From positions 2,253,501 through 2,317,500 of the forward strand of contig JAPYKE020000037.1 of the NCBI GenBank assembly GCA_028554795.2: a stretch of 64,000 nt of DNA. Direction: 5' to 3'. The notes under the pieces are model-generated. The model was given only the letters and a program-made list of their open reading frames with translations, ran no database searches and was not told where the DNA came from. Source of the DNA: Sinohyriopsis cumingii (Eukaryota; Mollusca; Bivalvia; Unionida; Unionidae). The stretch's first letter is position 1; the number at the start of each line of letters is the position of its first letter. A program made the position numbers and the translations under genes. This document shows, piece after piece, positions 43,301 through 55,690 of the stretch.

Positions 43301-46300
43301 GATCGATGCAGGCTTTGATTTCTCTTTTGATTTTAATCTCTCCAGGAGCTGAACTGGTTAAGGAAGACATGCGGTGAAACCCTACCCACTTGCATTCTTG
43401 CATCGTCGTCATCATCGGTAGCATCTTAGACTGATCTAGTTCTGTCTTGGAGCTTTCGCAAGAATTTCCGTACATCATTGTCCAAAACGTCCAAATTTAT
43501 TCTTTTCGCATTATTTGTCAGGTAATGTCAATGGAGGTTTTAATGGTTTTAGGCGTGTCTTTCTGCCTTGTCCTACACTTAGCGTGTAGTGAATATAAAT
43601 GGCTTTGACAGGAATGTGAAATAAAGGATCACGCGGTGACCAAGGAGTCATTCTGCGGTCTGTTTGAGAAAAGTATATTATTGAGGATAGACATATTTTC
43701 GGTGAACATGATACGTGTTTCATCATATAGCAGAAACCACGTTGAAAAGAATAATTCTCAGCAACGGACCAGCTATTTCTCACATAGTTGTTATAATCGT
43801 CGACAAAGAAGTACACAAACATCCATTCAACAGCGACTTGCAAATACTTGAAGAATCGAGTGTTGTTGTTGTTGTTATTGTTAAGTATGTCCTTGGTTGT
43901 AGAGAGAGTTGTTGTTGTTGTTGTTGTTGTAGCGTTTAACGCTATTTTTCAGCACACGATAGGCTATACATGGCGGCCAGTATTAATGGTGGAGGAAGAA
44001 CCCGGGAAAACCCCCGGAAAGAACCAGCAACCCACGAGAAGCTACTGGCAAGCTTTCTCACATACCCACATTGGCTGAATCCGAGACTCGAAGCCACGCA
44101 GACAGAGGTAAGATGGCAGTGTTCCGTAACGGAGAGCGCTTTAGACTACTCGGCTACTCGGGACCCCTGTAGAGAGAACTGTGTTTTCATCTTTAGTCAT
44201 AAACACACTGGGAGCTGTTAGATAAGTCATCCAACTACCGATATTCCTCTCTTCGTGCGTTTTTTTTTTTTTTTTTTTTTTTTAAATTTCATTTATTATC
44301 TAAGCATTTTAATTTTCAAGTTTGTATGGTGTTGTGCAGTCGGAAAAAAGTATAATTTGAGACTATAAGAAGATAGATGATGATTATTAATACTTTCATG
44401 GTTCTTCATTCCAAGTAACCACTCAGTGTCAGACTGATAGAAAGGTAGACAATACAGCTGTTGAGTGAAAAAGTCCATTGTTGTTTATCTCCTTGTTGCA
44501 AACTCAGATTTACAATTGCTGCTCTGACACAAATCATCACAATGAAATGACCGATAAAGTCGATTTTTATGAACAGTTTCTCCACACTACCTTCACTGTC
44601 ACTTCTTTTCTTTTGTTTCTCTTTTTCGCGTTCTTTCTTGAGCTGTTAAAAGAGGAAAATCGAACAAGGCGATGCGGATTTTAATGGCATGCTGATGACG
44701 TCTATTTCTTGTTTTATAGTTGATAATTTGTGAAGCTGCAATCCAGGAATCTACACTGGGAGGGTATTCTTTTCAACGGACGTTAAATTCTTGGGTACAA
44801 TGTTTTCGAACTTCATGTGCTCTTCGACTGAGGATGCTTCCGGTATTGTATTCGACATCGGCTTACTTGTATCGCACCCTGTCCGTGTCATGTGACACAA
44901 AATAATTATAGCTTATGTCAAAAGTGCGTTTAGTTTTCAAATATAAATCAAATTTAATTATTTCCTTTCCTTCGTCTCCGACGTTTCAAAGAATCGATCA
45001 GACACGACACCTTCATTTTTAGGCGACATTGCTTCTGGAGTACACCCGATGCCACAAATTTGCGATTGATGGTAAGCTATGACCAAACGTGGTAACACGT
45101 TGTTGAATTTGAGACCATGTTAACGTATAAAATATTTCAACGTATGTTTTTTTCAAGTTATGTCTGAAAACGTACCACGACTCTGACTTTTATTACAGGA
45201 TGTTCAGCGGTGTCACAAGGAATGTGTAGTTTTATCAATTCTTTTACGAATGATTGGATAGGAAAATAAGTGCCTTTGTCCATTTGCCATGAAAAGAGTG
45301 TCAACCACCTTGTTTGAAGACAATTTTTAAAACTCGTACTAGCTCGTAACTTGTTACCAGTCAAAGGAATTATCCAAGCCGATGTTAAAAACATATAAAT
45401 CACACAAAACAAATATTTGGAACCTCGATTGCAAGAACCTATTTGGAATTGATGCCAGCTACTTTCGTTTGACCTCTTTGACAGTCTCGACAAATGGTTT
45501 TGTGTAACATGTACGCCGATTGCACTTGCAACAATCTTGTAGACTTAGACTTTTGGGGTTTGGTTGCGCGGCACGATACAGTATTAAAATTTCTCCTTTG
45601 TCAACTGCACGGAGAGGACTGTAGTTAAGGATGGGTACAACTGTGTCATTGTTCAAGATGTTCGATAAGTCAACCAACTTCCGATACTCCTCTCTTCGTG
45701 CGATTTAGTTTTTTTTTTTCTTTTTGTTGTTGAAATTTTCAAGTTTTATATGGAATATTTGCCTGAATTCTGTACATATGTATTCTATATATTTATCTAG
45801 GCAAGCACTAAGATCACACATTCTCAAATATGTACATATATTTAAGTTTTTTATTAAACCATGATAGAGAAGTAAATATGAGTTGTAAGTAATATAATCA
45901 TACAGAGTCGTTCAGGACTCACGGTACTAATTCAACTCAAATTGTAAACATATGGAAACATTATCATATTCAAAATTCAATAACTGACAATTTATGGGTG
46001 CTGATGATGAGACCTATAATTCTCCATGCACAACTAACCTTGGTGCAAGCTTATGTGTGGAGAACACCATATGAGCCGCGGCATTTTGTTTATTTACGTG
46101 TGCGTGAAGCACATGTTATTGATTCTGCACCAAATGAATCAGGTGCTACTTTCATTTTTGAGTACACCTGAGTCAAGCCTGTAAAAATACTAAAATTGCA
46201 TCAGTAGAAATTTGTCTATATTTTTAAAAAGTTAGATATAGGATAAGCTCTCAAAAGATATTTTTACTAAAATTTTAATTTTCATTATTAACCAATTATG

Positions 46301-47915
46301 GACAACCAAACCCGTAAATATTCTATTATTTATTCACCCATTTCTAGACTGGTTCACAGTTCTTCCATATAATTAATACCGTGTGTCCTTCATATCCTTT
46401 TTGTTATTGTTCTCTCTCTCGCATACAGTCGAGAAATGTCCACATATATTATATACTATATTTGGGTATCGAAAGACAGCGAGTGCGTTCTCCTAAACTC
46501 TGGCGATATCACTTTGTTCTGAGGGAATACATGTATTTATTTTGGCTTAAAGAAACGAATATTGGTGTAAAATTATACACCGTATGCATATCGAAGAAAC
46601 TGGTACTTGGCGTACATACATACATACCCATTTTGTCTTATACCTTTATATATTACACTTTGCTATGATATTGTGTGGAGCACAACACTGCTGAAGGAAT
46701 GATGTACAAAGGGTAAAATCTGGGATTAAAGCATTTCTTAACAAACAATAAACCTTCAATCTAAATATCCACAATGACTGTATTTGTTAGAATATTTCAT
46801 GATGTCTATTTGTCTTTCATTTTTGTGTCCAAGTCTGATTAAAGTCTGTAAATATATAAAAGTATTGTTGTCACCTTGGCTATTTTAAAGATGTTATAAG
46901 TAAGATATTATAATCTTCATTTTCACAATTTAATCTTCATTTTCACAATTAAATGAACGAAGTGGAGCAGCTTAAGCAACTTAGGGATTATTTGCATTGG
47001 AGTGAGCTGAGTGGTTTTATAAATCCTGGTACGATTCTACATAAAATTAACTTTTTTTAATGCACAATAGAGCCCTGACACATTTATTGGAAAGATTCGG
47101 CTTGAACCTGAAGGCAGTTCAAACTCAGGAAGGATAGGCAAAGGAAAAGGCGAAGCGAGAAAAGCAGTTACCTATTCCTGCTTGAACCACTCCAATTGCA
47201 ATAGTAATGATTCCGATGATAATCGGTCCGGCAGAAATAGTCACTACAGAATGAAGCAGTAATGCATTGGATGAAAATCAAATAACTTTCATTTACATCA
47301 GCAGAAATACTACAATTCAGTAAGAAATTCATAACTTAAACAAAACTCCTTCCTGCCGTTTTATCGGTATTATATCCCAGTAACTGTTGGTTGTGCTACA
47401 TACAAATGAAATATGTCTGTTTATTTCTTTTCATTTTTGGTTCCTTTACGTTTAAATAAATTACAAAGTAATTTCTAATTTATTTATATAGTATGCATTG
47501 CCACCTTTCGCAATAATAATATCTGATATACAATGCAATAAAAGAACGAACATATCACAACTATACATTAGTTCAGGACATATATTAAAAAATACGCTGC
47601 AGAGAAAAGAGAGGACGGCATATATCCCGCAAAGTACTTATTTAAGTTTTGTTGGTGTTCTTTTTCATACATACAGTTTGGTCTGCTTAAAAGGACATGG
47701 CGTTGATAACCATATATCATGCAAAATGATTACTAAACGCTTTTACGCAAAAGATCTGCATCACTTTCGGCTCCATTACACTAAATACAGCAATGTAATT
47801 GAAACAGTAAATATTAGCCAGACCAATTAATATACTGTGGTACACTGTGGCTTTAGTCTTCTAAATACGTACTTTTCTTCATGTCGCAACCTCCATCTTT
47901 GTTTTCGCTGCTCAT
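40350..47915 (-). CDS. Four-transmembrane (tetraspan) protein, MS4A/TMEM272-like topology
   Basis: Four coding exons on the - strand join in matching phase: 47915-47873 (MSSENKDGGCDMKK), 47243-47172, 41844-41668 and 40519-40350. They total 462 nt, exactly 153 codons plus TAA. All internal borders are GT/AG. Each exon after the first is strongly hydrophobic. Predicted helices lie at about residues 17-39 (ISAGPIIIGIITIAIGVVQA), 52-73, 83-103 and 121-140 (GIWIFELIIFTLVAIGIIGY). The tails are short, and the C-terminus is Cys-rich (CRMGCKCLNC), possibly palmitoylated. Loop cysteines are C46 and C109. Size and spacing resemble small tetraspan families such as MS4A/CD20 or TMEM272, but no signature residues settle the family. 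It is probably a plasma or organelle membrane protein. The 5.3-kb second intron holds Polinton-like copy 3 and a SINE. Confidence 0.82.
42630..42830. repeat. Dispersed repeat family R1, copy 2
   Basis: CTATGGTCTTAACCTAAGTA, GCGAAACCAACAAG and ACTTCCCTAGAATACAAAGT match 31208-31370. It lies just beyond the 3' side of Polinton-like copy 3. Confidence 0.7.
43089..43478 (-). pseudogene. F54H12.2/capsid-like N-terminus, Polinton-like copy 3
   Basis: A 129-codon ORF whose first 60 residues align with the gene at 12323: MMYGNSCESSKTELD against [10 protein letters not shown], then MMTTMQECKWVGFHRMSSLT, then IDLKNSYLY. After about residue 70 the similarity fades into LPLTTRCLHKL-type sequence, so the rest is deleted or shifted. 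It is in intron 2 of the tetraspan gene, same strand. Confidence 0.65.
43479..45677 (-). pseudogene. Upstream remnants of Polinton-like copy 3, including a penton-like end
   Basis: Upstream of the capsid-like start lies a short ORF (43843-43511) with a basic end (GRKTRLKPLKPP), in the place of the core-like gene. A SINE interrupts at 43908-44165. Lys/Glu-rich - strand sequence near 44640-44560 (KKEREKEKQKKRSDSEGS) follows. A frame at 45493-45158 ends YFPIQSFVKELIKLHI..VRVVVRFQT, which fits the last strands of the penton-like family. The order is penton-like, core-like, capsid-like, the same as in 8907-13513. Confidence 0.45.
43908..44165 (-). repeat. tRNA-derived SINE with (GTT)n tail, copy 2
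   Basis: Close match to 4905-5180: TTTAACGCTATTTTTCAGCA, GATAGGCTATACATGGCGG, ACCCACGAGAAGCTACTGGC, CACGCAGACAGAGGT and GAGCGCTTTAGACTACTCGG. The tRNA-like head is at the right end, and a (GTT)n/(TTG)n tail is at the left. Confidence 0.87.
45700..47171. other. Intron 2 of the tetraspan gene, no further feature
   Basis: AT-rich. Short T- and A-rich runs only. Confidence 0.5.
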
Positions 47916-48299
47916 AAGGAAGAGAAAAGTGTTTGTCAATTGCATAATATTCTAAGTGAGATACATGTAACTAATATATTTGAAATGAGATAAGTTAGAG
48001 TAAATAATTCGCCAGGACTGCTATGAGCTTTCATTGATGAGAAGCTTACGTTCACTGAATGAATGAAAGCAGAAGGAATATTAAGATAATTTACGTGACA
48101 AATACAAGGTGTTTGTTGAGCACATTGCGATGCAGTTGAATTTATTTTCATGCAAGCTCATCGACCTCTCATTGTCGATGAAAATAATTCAAAAATACTC
48201 AGTTATCTCACACTTACATGAACTTCAATGTTTTGTGTGTCAGGCAGAAACTGATATCAAACGCAAAGTTACAAAAGTACACAGAGAAGAATACAAGTG

Positions 48300-48860
48300 C
48301 AGTTTATTTTAAAATAACTTGCTGGACTCTTACTTAAATTCCAAACAGTCATATAATTTCTATAACAAGTCCAGAAATATTGAGTCTTCCGAATGAATTC
48401 CAATCATGACCAAAATCATGAAGTAGTGTTGATCTGCTAACAATCTAGACATATCAAAATGATAGAATCCAAAATGTGCCTAAATGAATTCACAATATAC
48501 CCAAATAGTGATTTAGTCCTACAGTTTCACTGAGTACTTTGTAATTCAAGTAAAATATGTAACTAAATAAATCATCTAAAATATGAACTGAAGACCAATA
48601 TAACTGATTTCTTTAAAGACTGTGTTTGGTACTAAATAATATCTTCGTATGTCAATATTTTAATGCGACGACTCGAACAAAGGATCCTCAATGTAGAGCA
48701 ATTTATCACCCCGAGCTGATGCAAAATCACTGAAAACACATAGTAAGGGATTTCATCATCATAGAAATATGATATTAAAATTCATTTAATTCATAATATA
48801 ATCATTTCCTCTCAAATTATATATAAACACAACAGGTAAATAATTCCACAGACTGAACTT
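48300..48860. repeat. Dispersed repeat family R1, diverged copy
   Basis: AATCATGAAGTAGTGTT, GAGTACTTTGTAATTCAAGT and CTCTCAAATTATATATAAAC pair with blocks in 31440-31510 and 33490-33520. Confidence 0.45.
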
Positions 48861-50180
48861 ATAACAGGAATGAATAATTGTTTAGCACATACTATATATA
48901 CTAATTTCACATAACCTAAGACACAATAAAATGCCTAGGATATGGGTCATTTTAAGTGGAAAATTCCATCAAATTCAAGCAAACATCTTTCAAAGAAAAA
49001 CAAAATTCGGGAAGGCGAGAACTCTGCACTCAGTTATGAACATAGGTGAAATGCACACTATAAATGAAGTATACATAACAATATAAATTAAATATACATA
49101 ACAATATAAAACAATTCTCAGATATTCCGTCTGTAATTTTGTTGTTGCTGAAACTAGGATTCATGTTTATCAGCTACATACAAAACACTATCATTCAACC
49201 ATAGTTTATGTAATGGCCGCCATAAAATTGAACACCATCCTCTGAATGATTGTACTCTAGCAAATATTTTCCTGTTTCATATAAATTACTATTTACGACT
49301 CTGGGTGATCTTACAGATAAAATCACTACTCAGTGGAAATAACTATTGCACACTTTATAAATACACAAATATTCCGTTGCTTTTAGTTTCGTGTCCATTA
49401 CTTTTGATTATGTGAAACAAAATGACATTTCAGATACGTACATATGCCAATGATGTTAAACCCCGCCCGGTAAATTGTCTTCAACTTGAAATATTCAATG
49501 AGTTTCTCAGGAATACGTTGGCGCTCGTGTTTAGAATTCTAATAGTTCTCAATTAAACTTAGGCCTTTCGTTTGCAAAGCACAAGATATTGTCACTACAA
49601 AATTATTACTTAGAATATGAGCAATAATAGTAAATATGCAGAACGTACATTATATCTTATGGGATTATAAATCAATGACAGAACATTCCAAGTTCTTCAT
49701 AGAACACATAATGAGAGGAAAAGAATACTCGGAAAGAATGGAGTTACACATACCTGTTTATTAGTCCAAGTGACTCGTCATCAGACATGACTGGATATGT
49801 TACCACCCTGGCTGTCTTCTGTCTTGTGTATGTCTAAATGTCATTGAGATAGCGGTTCAATTCAAAGGCAATGGTCTATTTTGGATGATGGGGGTGTACG
49901 GTTTACATTACATTCAACATCTGGTTAATGGTAAAGAAAATTGAGCTGCACTTTTATGTTGACATATATATACAACCATCAAAGTTGATAGAAACTTGCT
50001 TTTGTCCGACGGTAGTCTTGCATCAATGTTCATAGTTAGCAAACACACACTTATCGCCTTTACCACTCAGCAGACTGAATTGTTCATTAAGCCGATGCGT
50101 TGTACTTTAAAGGATATGTATATATTAAGATGTATACATATGTTTTCCTAATTTTAGAAACTCTTTTTAATCCAGACGTC

Positions 50181-50281
50181 TCTCTCTCTCTCTCTCTCTC
50201 TCTCTAATACTCTGTCTTTTTGTCACGGTATCTCTGTCGGTCTGTCTGTCTATCGCTCTCTCTCTCTCTCTCTCTCTCTCA
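50181..50281. repeat. (CT)n microsatellites
   Basis: Two CT runs (about 50181-50206 and 50258-50281) with a TCTG-rich spacer. Confidence 0.9.
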
Positions 50282-51089
50282 GGAATATATCGATGGTCAA
50301 AAGATTTTGTTTTATATACGGTCTGGTGTTATACTTAGTCCTACAATGTAAAACGAGGACCTTGATATTTAGGTCAGGGGCGAATCAATGCCGTAATCCC
50401 TAGCGATTATATGTATCGTGTTCCCTGATTGAATGACCGGACAACTCAAGACTCAGTTTTTAAGAATATCTCGCATATGTGGTAGCACATACTGGCACTG
50501 TTGCACGCATCTCTTTTTCCTGGAACAATGCAGTAGATGCGTTGTCAGGCCAGACGTGCTAATAATAAGGAACAATGGGAACCAATCAAGAAAAGGAGGA
50601 AGAGAGTAGAATTAATCTTGTGAGAGCTTTTCCTACTTGCAACTGAAATATTGTAGGGGCACTGTTTTATTCATGGAATTTCAGTCCTTTTGCATACTTG
50701 ATTTTGGTTGCTGAAATTAGTACCCGATACTTATGTGAGGAACTGAAAACATATGATTCAAACAAGTAAATCCAAGAAATACTTCGGGATATATAGCTTT
50801 CTTCACAAAGAAGTTTGCATCAGCGATGGATCTATATTGTGATGATCATGAGCATTCAAAAATTTAAAGTTATACACTTTTTAATAGCATGGTGTTTGCA
50901 TGTGTTTCATATGGGAGCTGAATTAGTACCGTGAATACTTCAAGAGCCTTTTACATACATTTGGGATGGTTGAAATGTGAATGTAGCCAAGGAATGCCGA
51001 AGTCAGTTGAAATTGGTTTGTAACAACATTCAGTACGACCTATGCGGTTATTGGTACTGATTTGAATAGTCTCAAAATATGTCTCAAAC

Positions 51090-51090
<1 letters not shown>

Positions 51091-51128
<38 letters not shown>
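51091..51128. repeat. (CA)n microsatellite
   Basis: About 18 CA units. Confidence 0.95.
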
Positions 51129-51130
<2 letters not shown>

Positions 51131-51139
51131 AACACGTAA

Positions 51140-51720
51140 CCAGCATTAGGGCGACATATGTCACAGAGCAAAATTAGGGTGAGAGAATGACATCATATTG
51201 TGTTAAGAAACAGTAGTACATATTTGCATATGAATTAATCATAATAAATTATAATTCCTATTATCAAACTTCAAGAATCATGTTTAAAACAGCAAAATTT
51301 ATTTTTCAATATAAACACATATTTGTCGCCTTAATACTGTGTCGCCTTAATGACTAAACACAACTGTGATAGTCAAAACATCCTTATGGCGACAAACGTT
51401 TTACCCACATATTCTGTCTAGTCTAGCATTAAGGCGACAGCGTTTCTAATGTCCGTATTGCCATGCCAAATACAACAGAAAGCTAAAATTATATTTTAAG
51501 ATGATGAGAATCTTAAATATATGCATTTTAAAACTGTATTACCAATGTGCATCCACATCCTTATGCCGGCATAATCTTCACACACATATTGTGTCTAATC
51601 CAGCATTAAGGCGACAGTGTTTCTAAGGGCCCTATTGCCATGCCAAACAAAACAAAGAAATAAAATTATATTTTTAAGGTGATCAAAATCATAAATATAT
51701 GCCTTTAAAACTGTATTACA
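51140..51720. repeat. Tandem repeat of about 177 bp
   Basis: AGCATTAAGGCGACAGYGTT plus TCTAA recurs at 51423 and 51600, each followed by CTATTGCCATGCCAAA- and TATATGCMTTTAAAACTG-type blocks. Partial units with GCATTAGGGCGACA lie upstream at 51145 and inverted-looking CGCCTTAAT motifs at about 51330. Confidence 0.8.
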
Positions 51721-52639
51721 ACGTCTGCTTATCCATTTGCAAACGTTTTTATGTTCAACTTTTTGTTTTAAATCCCCCCTTGCCGAAATATAAGAAAAAG
51801 CTTGTATGTGTATGTGTGAGTTACCCAGCTAATGGGGATGTTCATCCGACCAAAGACCATTGCCTATGGCGGATCCCCTTCCTCCTCTTGTTTATGTGAT
51901 TGCGTATGTCCTGTGCTTCCTATATGTATAATTGTTATAGTATTTGTATGCTATAGATGTTGTTGTAAGGGCGGCATTATGTGATATCATTCACTTGGTT
52001 GTATATTTGTTATTGTTTTTAATAGGGACATTTTCCTTTCTGGAGTTCTTTTTGGTTCTTAATTGCTTTTAAATGTCTTTAAGAATGAGAAACGTTTATA
52101 TATTCTATTAAAAGGTACAAAATACAAAGAAAACCCTATACTGTATTTTTATGTTTGCATGTGGTAAGTTTCTCATTCTTTTAATATTACAAAATTACTT
52201 TACCTAGCCTGATATAATGGGCTACACTACCTTTATTTGATAATTGTGCTGCTCCTTATTTTAGGACATTGTTTTGTGGTGCCTCGAGTTTTCCCAAAGC
52301 TGGAAAAGTGGTCTAAAGAAAAAAGACCGAAAACCAAAATAATAAAAAAAAAAAAAAATAAAAGGGGAGAAATTTCTCCCTTTGCGTCCGTATGTTTATT
52401 TGTGTGTGTGTGTGTTTGTTATTTGTGAGTGTTGTGTTCGTGTATCCCTTATGTTTTTATGTGTTAGTCCATGTGCTGCGTCCGAGGTTTTCATGAACTA
52501 CTCCAAGGCCATGTTCAATTCGTGCTATGTAAGCTCATTACTTCCTCCGGTACGCAGGTTCCCTGTTCCCCGTCTGAAAGGCATGGTGAACCTCTCTAAA
52601 GGAATTGTTAATGTTGTGTTAGATTGATTGGTTTCCCTT
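51721..52639. other. Intergenic sequence, no gene seen
   Basis: A poly-A run at 52340-52360 and GT-rich patches. No recognisable coding exon. Confidence 0.45.
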
Positions 52640-53288
52640 TTTTTAGTAATGTGCGTTTAAAGGTTAAATTATGCTAATGAGCCAAAAGAAAAAGAAACAC
52701 TTAGTGAGATACCGATAAAAAAGACAAAAATTTCAAAGATTTAAAAATTCCATTCCAGCATCCCTGTGTACTTGTGATATGTGAAAGAGGAGCCCCATCG
52801 GGCGATGAATTGGGGCCGATCCCCCACAGTGGTCTTCCACAAGGGTGCAGGAAAAATGTTATTTTAGTCAAGCAGTTATTGTTTAATCCTAACTACATGA
52901 CCATACCTCAGCATTGTTTTAACAATATACTTAGATATATTTTGTATACTTTATCAGATATTCTGTCTAGATATAATTCATTATTTCTTCGCTATCTCCC
53001 TTATTTGCATATCTGCATTATGAAGTTAATTCGTTTTACTTTATTGTTCACAGATTGAGCTATTGCATGGTATTTTGTTGGGCATTTTGGGTATCTCTTT
53101 TACGATGTGGCGTTTGAAAGTCATTTCGCCCGTAAGCCAAACATCCTGTAAAAACTTAAATATCATATTTTAAACTTGTAAGGACTTTAATTCCCGCCCA
53201 TGACTTCCACATATTTTCCCAGTTAATCCACCAGCGTTTTGTTCTACTATATATCTTCAGTCTTCGGTGTTTTGCCCCGATCCATTCG

Positions 53289-53324
<36 letters not shown>

Positions 53325-54170
53325 CCCCATAGTTCCTTTTTATCTATATATTTTTAAACTTTTTCTTTAATATATTTAATATAGCCATATTTCCGTGGAA
53401 CATCAATGGTAATGTCGGATTTTTTATTTATTTTTTTAAAAATCTATTTAAAATATTAGCTAACTTAACTATAATTGAATTGGGAGGACTTACTCACCAC
53501 CTAGTATTCGTCATATCTAATGTTTCCTTGGGTAGATTTTGCGTTTTGCTGTTCCATATATAATTTTCAATTTGTTTGTCTAATTCATTCAGTTTTTTAT
53601 TTCCAGGTCAACGGATTTTATCATATAATTCATATTGCTATAGGCCTACATGTATGTCTTGGCCGCATTATACACAGTGGCGTAAGCATCCATATATCTA
53701 TATTATCTTTTATCTTTGATAATATGTATTTGTAGTTGTCTATTTTTTGCTTTATGGCCAAGGGTCACTCCTAAAGTCTTGACTTTATCTTTTATTAGGT
53801 GAGGTGTTGATCCCGGGTGATTCTCCCACCAGTTACCTATCTTTAAAAGTTTTGTTTGTCGTGGTTGATCTTGGAGTCTGACGCTTTTCCGAAAGTTTCA
53901 AATTAGTTTTGCAGGTGTTTAAGGATTTTGCATCCTTGATAAAGTTCGTGCGATCACCTGCGTTTTGGAGCATCATATCCTGATGTTTCAAATTTGGAAT
54001 GCGTATACATTATATTTTCGAGTTGTTTCTTATTTTGTGACCAAAAATCTCAATTGCTATTACGTATAATAGCATGGACAGTGGGTATGCCTGCCTCACT
54101 GATCTTTGAATTTCAAATTCTTCCGTGATTGATGTTTATCTGGTTGTCACGTTTGCCTGCCCGCGATTAC
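52640..54170 (-). pseudogene. Tx1/L1-like LINE, 3' half
   Basis: On the - strand from about 54150: SITEEFEIQRSVRQAYPLSM, then LLYVIAIEIFGHKIRNNS (palm region after RT motif B), an eroded YADD (MLQNAGD), then FIKDAKSLNTC, KLSEKRQTPRSTTT and further thumb/connection-type sequence down to about 53500. Several stops are present. It continues the LINE whose 5' half is at 55690-59000. The exact 3' end was not found. Confidence 0.75.
53290..53322. repeat. (CT)n microsatellite
   Basis: About 16 CT units. Confidence 0.95.
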
Positions 54171-54988
54171 GTAAGTCAGGAACCAAGGGATGGGTTAGCG
54201 CCATGAGTATGTCGACCCTGCACTGCCGTGGCGATTTGTATTTGTACAAGAGTTCTCTTCGTTAGGTGTCAAAACTAACATGTAGACGTTAGAAGCTTTG
54301 TTATAAGAACAAAGGACCCTCGATGCTGTTGTAAATCTCCCCGCGTTGACAGATGGCCTGAGGCTCGTCTGTTAAGTTGGCCCGACTGGGGTAGAATTGA
54401 TATCCAATCAGAACTGAGAAAGGGTGGGGCCAAGAATTCGAACCAGAATTTAACAGTCATTTGGGCTGGGAACGAATTAGTCATTGTGAAGCATCGTGCT
54501 GACAAGTTGTAGCAATAACTCCGGGAGCCACTCGTGATTTGGCGGGAAAAACCTTGGTACATTCAAGGACAGAAAGCTTCGTAAATGTCAGTGAGTTATT
54601 TGCTCGATTGTTGCAGAATGTTACGTCATTGTAATTGTAATTATGTGCAGTATGTATATTTACCTACTAGAATCGTTAGTACGTAGAATTACCCTTGTAT
54701 TGTTTAATTTACATGCGTACTTGAGAAATGAGCTATGATTATGTAGATTGCTCGCTCGTCAGAATTAATATTGTAATTCGCTATTTAGTTACTTCGTAGT
54801 AAACTATGGTATTTATTTATGTGATATTCTAGAATTTGCAATTGTTGAATTAAATTGTAACTTTGGAAATGGTTGTATTGTGTAAATTAAAATAATATGG
54901 ATATTTGAATATTTATGTACACTTGTGGGAGTGTAATGTACATAAATGCGTCGGATTGTTGTGATATTTTTGAGAATAATGAGATTAA

Positions 54989-55082
<94 letters not shown>

Positions 55083-55690
55083 ATGTGACGCAATTTAGTG
55101 AATTCTGTATGGTAAGTAGGATACCGCTCTTATTGCAACGTTGTTTCTATAAGAACGTGTGGGTTTTTCGATGTACACGAATGCGTGACCAAAGATGTAG
55201 ATAGCCTTTATCTGATGATTGACTGATTGTTGATGTAGTGTGAGGTGAGATGGCTAACACAAATGCTAACGTCCTTGTGTTTTTCATAGGAAGCTTTTGG
55301 GGACAGAACTACCGGGTAGTCAAGTCCCGAGTGTCAGAGAGACAGGATAGAACAAGGCAGTAGGTCGCGAACAAGCCTAGTTGCTGGAGAAAGAGAGAGA
55401 GAAGGAGGAGGAGAAAAGGAGACAAAAGGGGAAGAGGATAGGAAGAATCGGAGTACGGAGAACGCCGGAAGGAGGAAAGGAATTGGCGAAGTAAACACAG
55501 ATGAGTAGAAACCAAGTACAGGGGAAAGCCATCTCACACTATAATCACGTGATGAAATAGGTTGTTACATGGTCGATAGGAAGAAGATTGGTTGAGAAAT
55601 TAATATCGTTTAATTTGTATTAAATTGTTATTCTTTGAATTTCACCTTTGTGTTCTTAATAATTTAATTGTCGGTATTGCTGACTGGGGG
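54171..55690. mobile_element. Insertion of about 1.5 kb that splits the LINE
   Basis: The LINE reading breaks at about 55690-55820 and resumes at about 54150, so the DNA between came in later. It contains an (AT)n tract (54991-55080), a purine-rich stretch at 55380-55500 and no convincing ORF. At 55682 TGGGGGCTCG resembles the start of a tRNA-Pro primer-binding site, so a solo LTR on the + strand is possible. No paired LTR, TG/CA ends or target duplication were confirmed. Confidence 0.45.
54991..55080. repeat. (AT)n microsatellite
   Basis: About 45 uninterrupted units. Confidence 0.97.

Larger units (their letters stand above)
47916..51090. other. Upstream of the tetraspan gene and intergenic, no gene seen
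   Basis: Contains R1-related sequence at about 48300-48860 and (CT)n tracts at 50181-50281. The stretch near 50339-50366 (CTACAATGTAAAACGAGGAC) resembles 5586-5610. No coding exon could be supported. Confidence 0.45.

Noticed and set aside
55309..55537. Ser/Pro/Leu-rich - strand ORFs
   Set aside because: They arise from a purine-rich stretch on the other strand and have no family resemblance.
54171..55690. Solo LTR with a tRNA-Pro primer-binding site
   Set aside because: Only a 10-nt match is visible. No partner LTR, TG/CA termini or target duplication could be shown.
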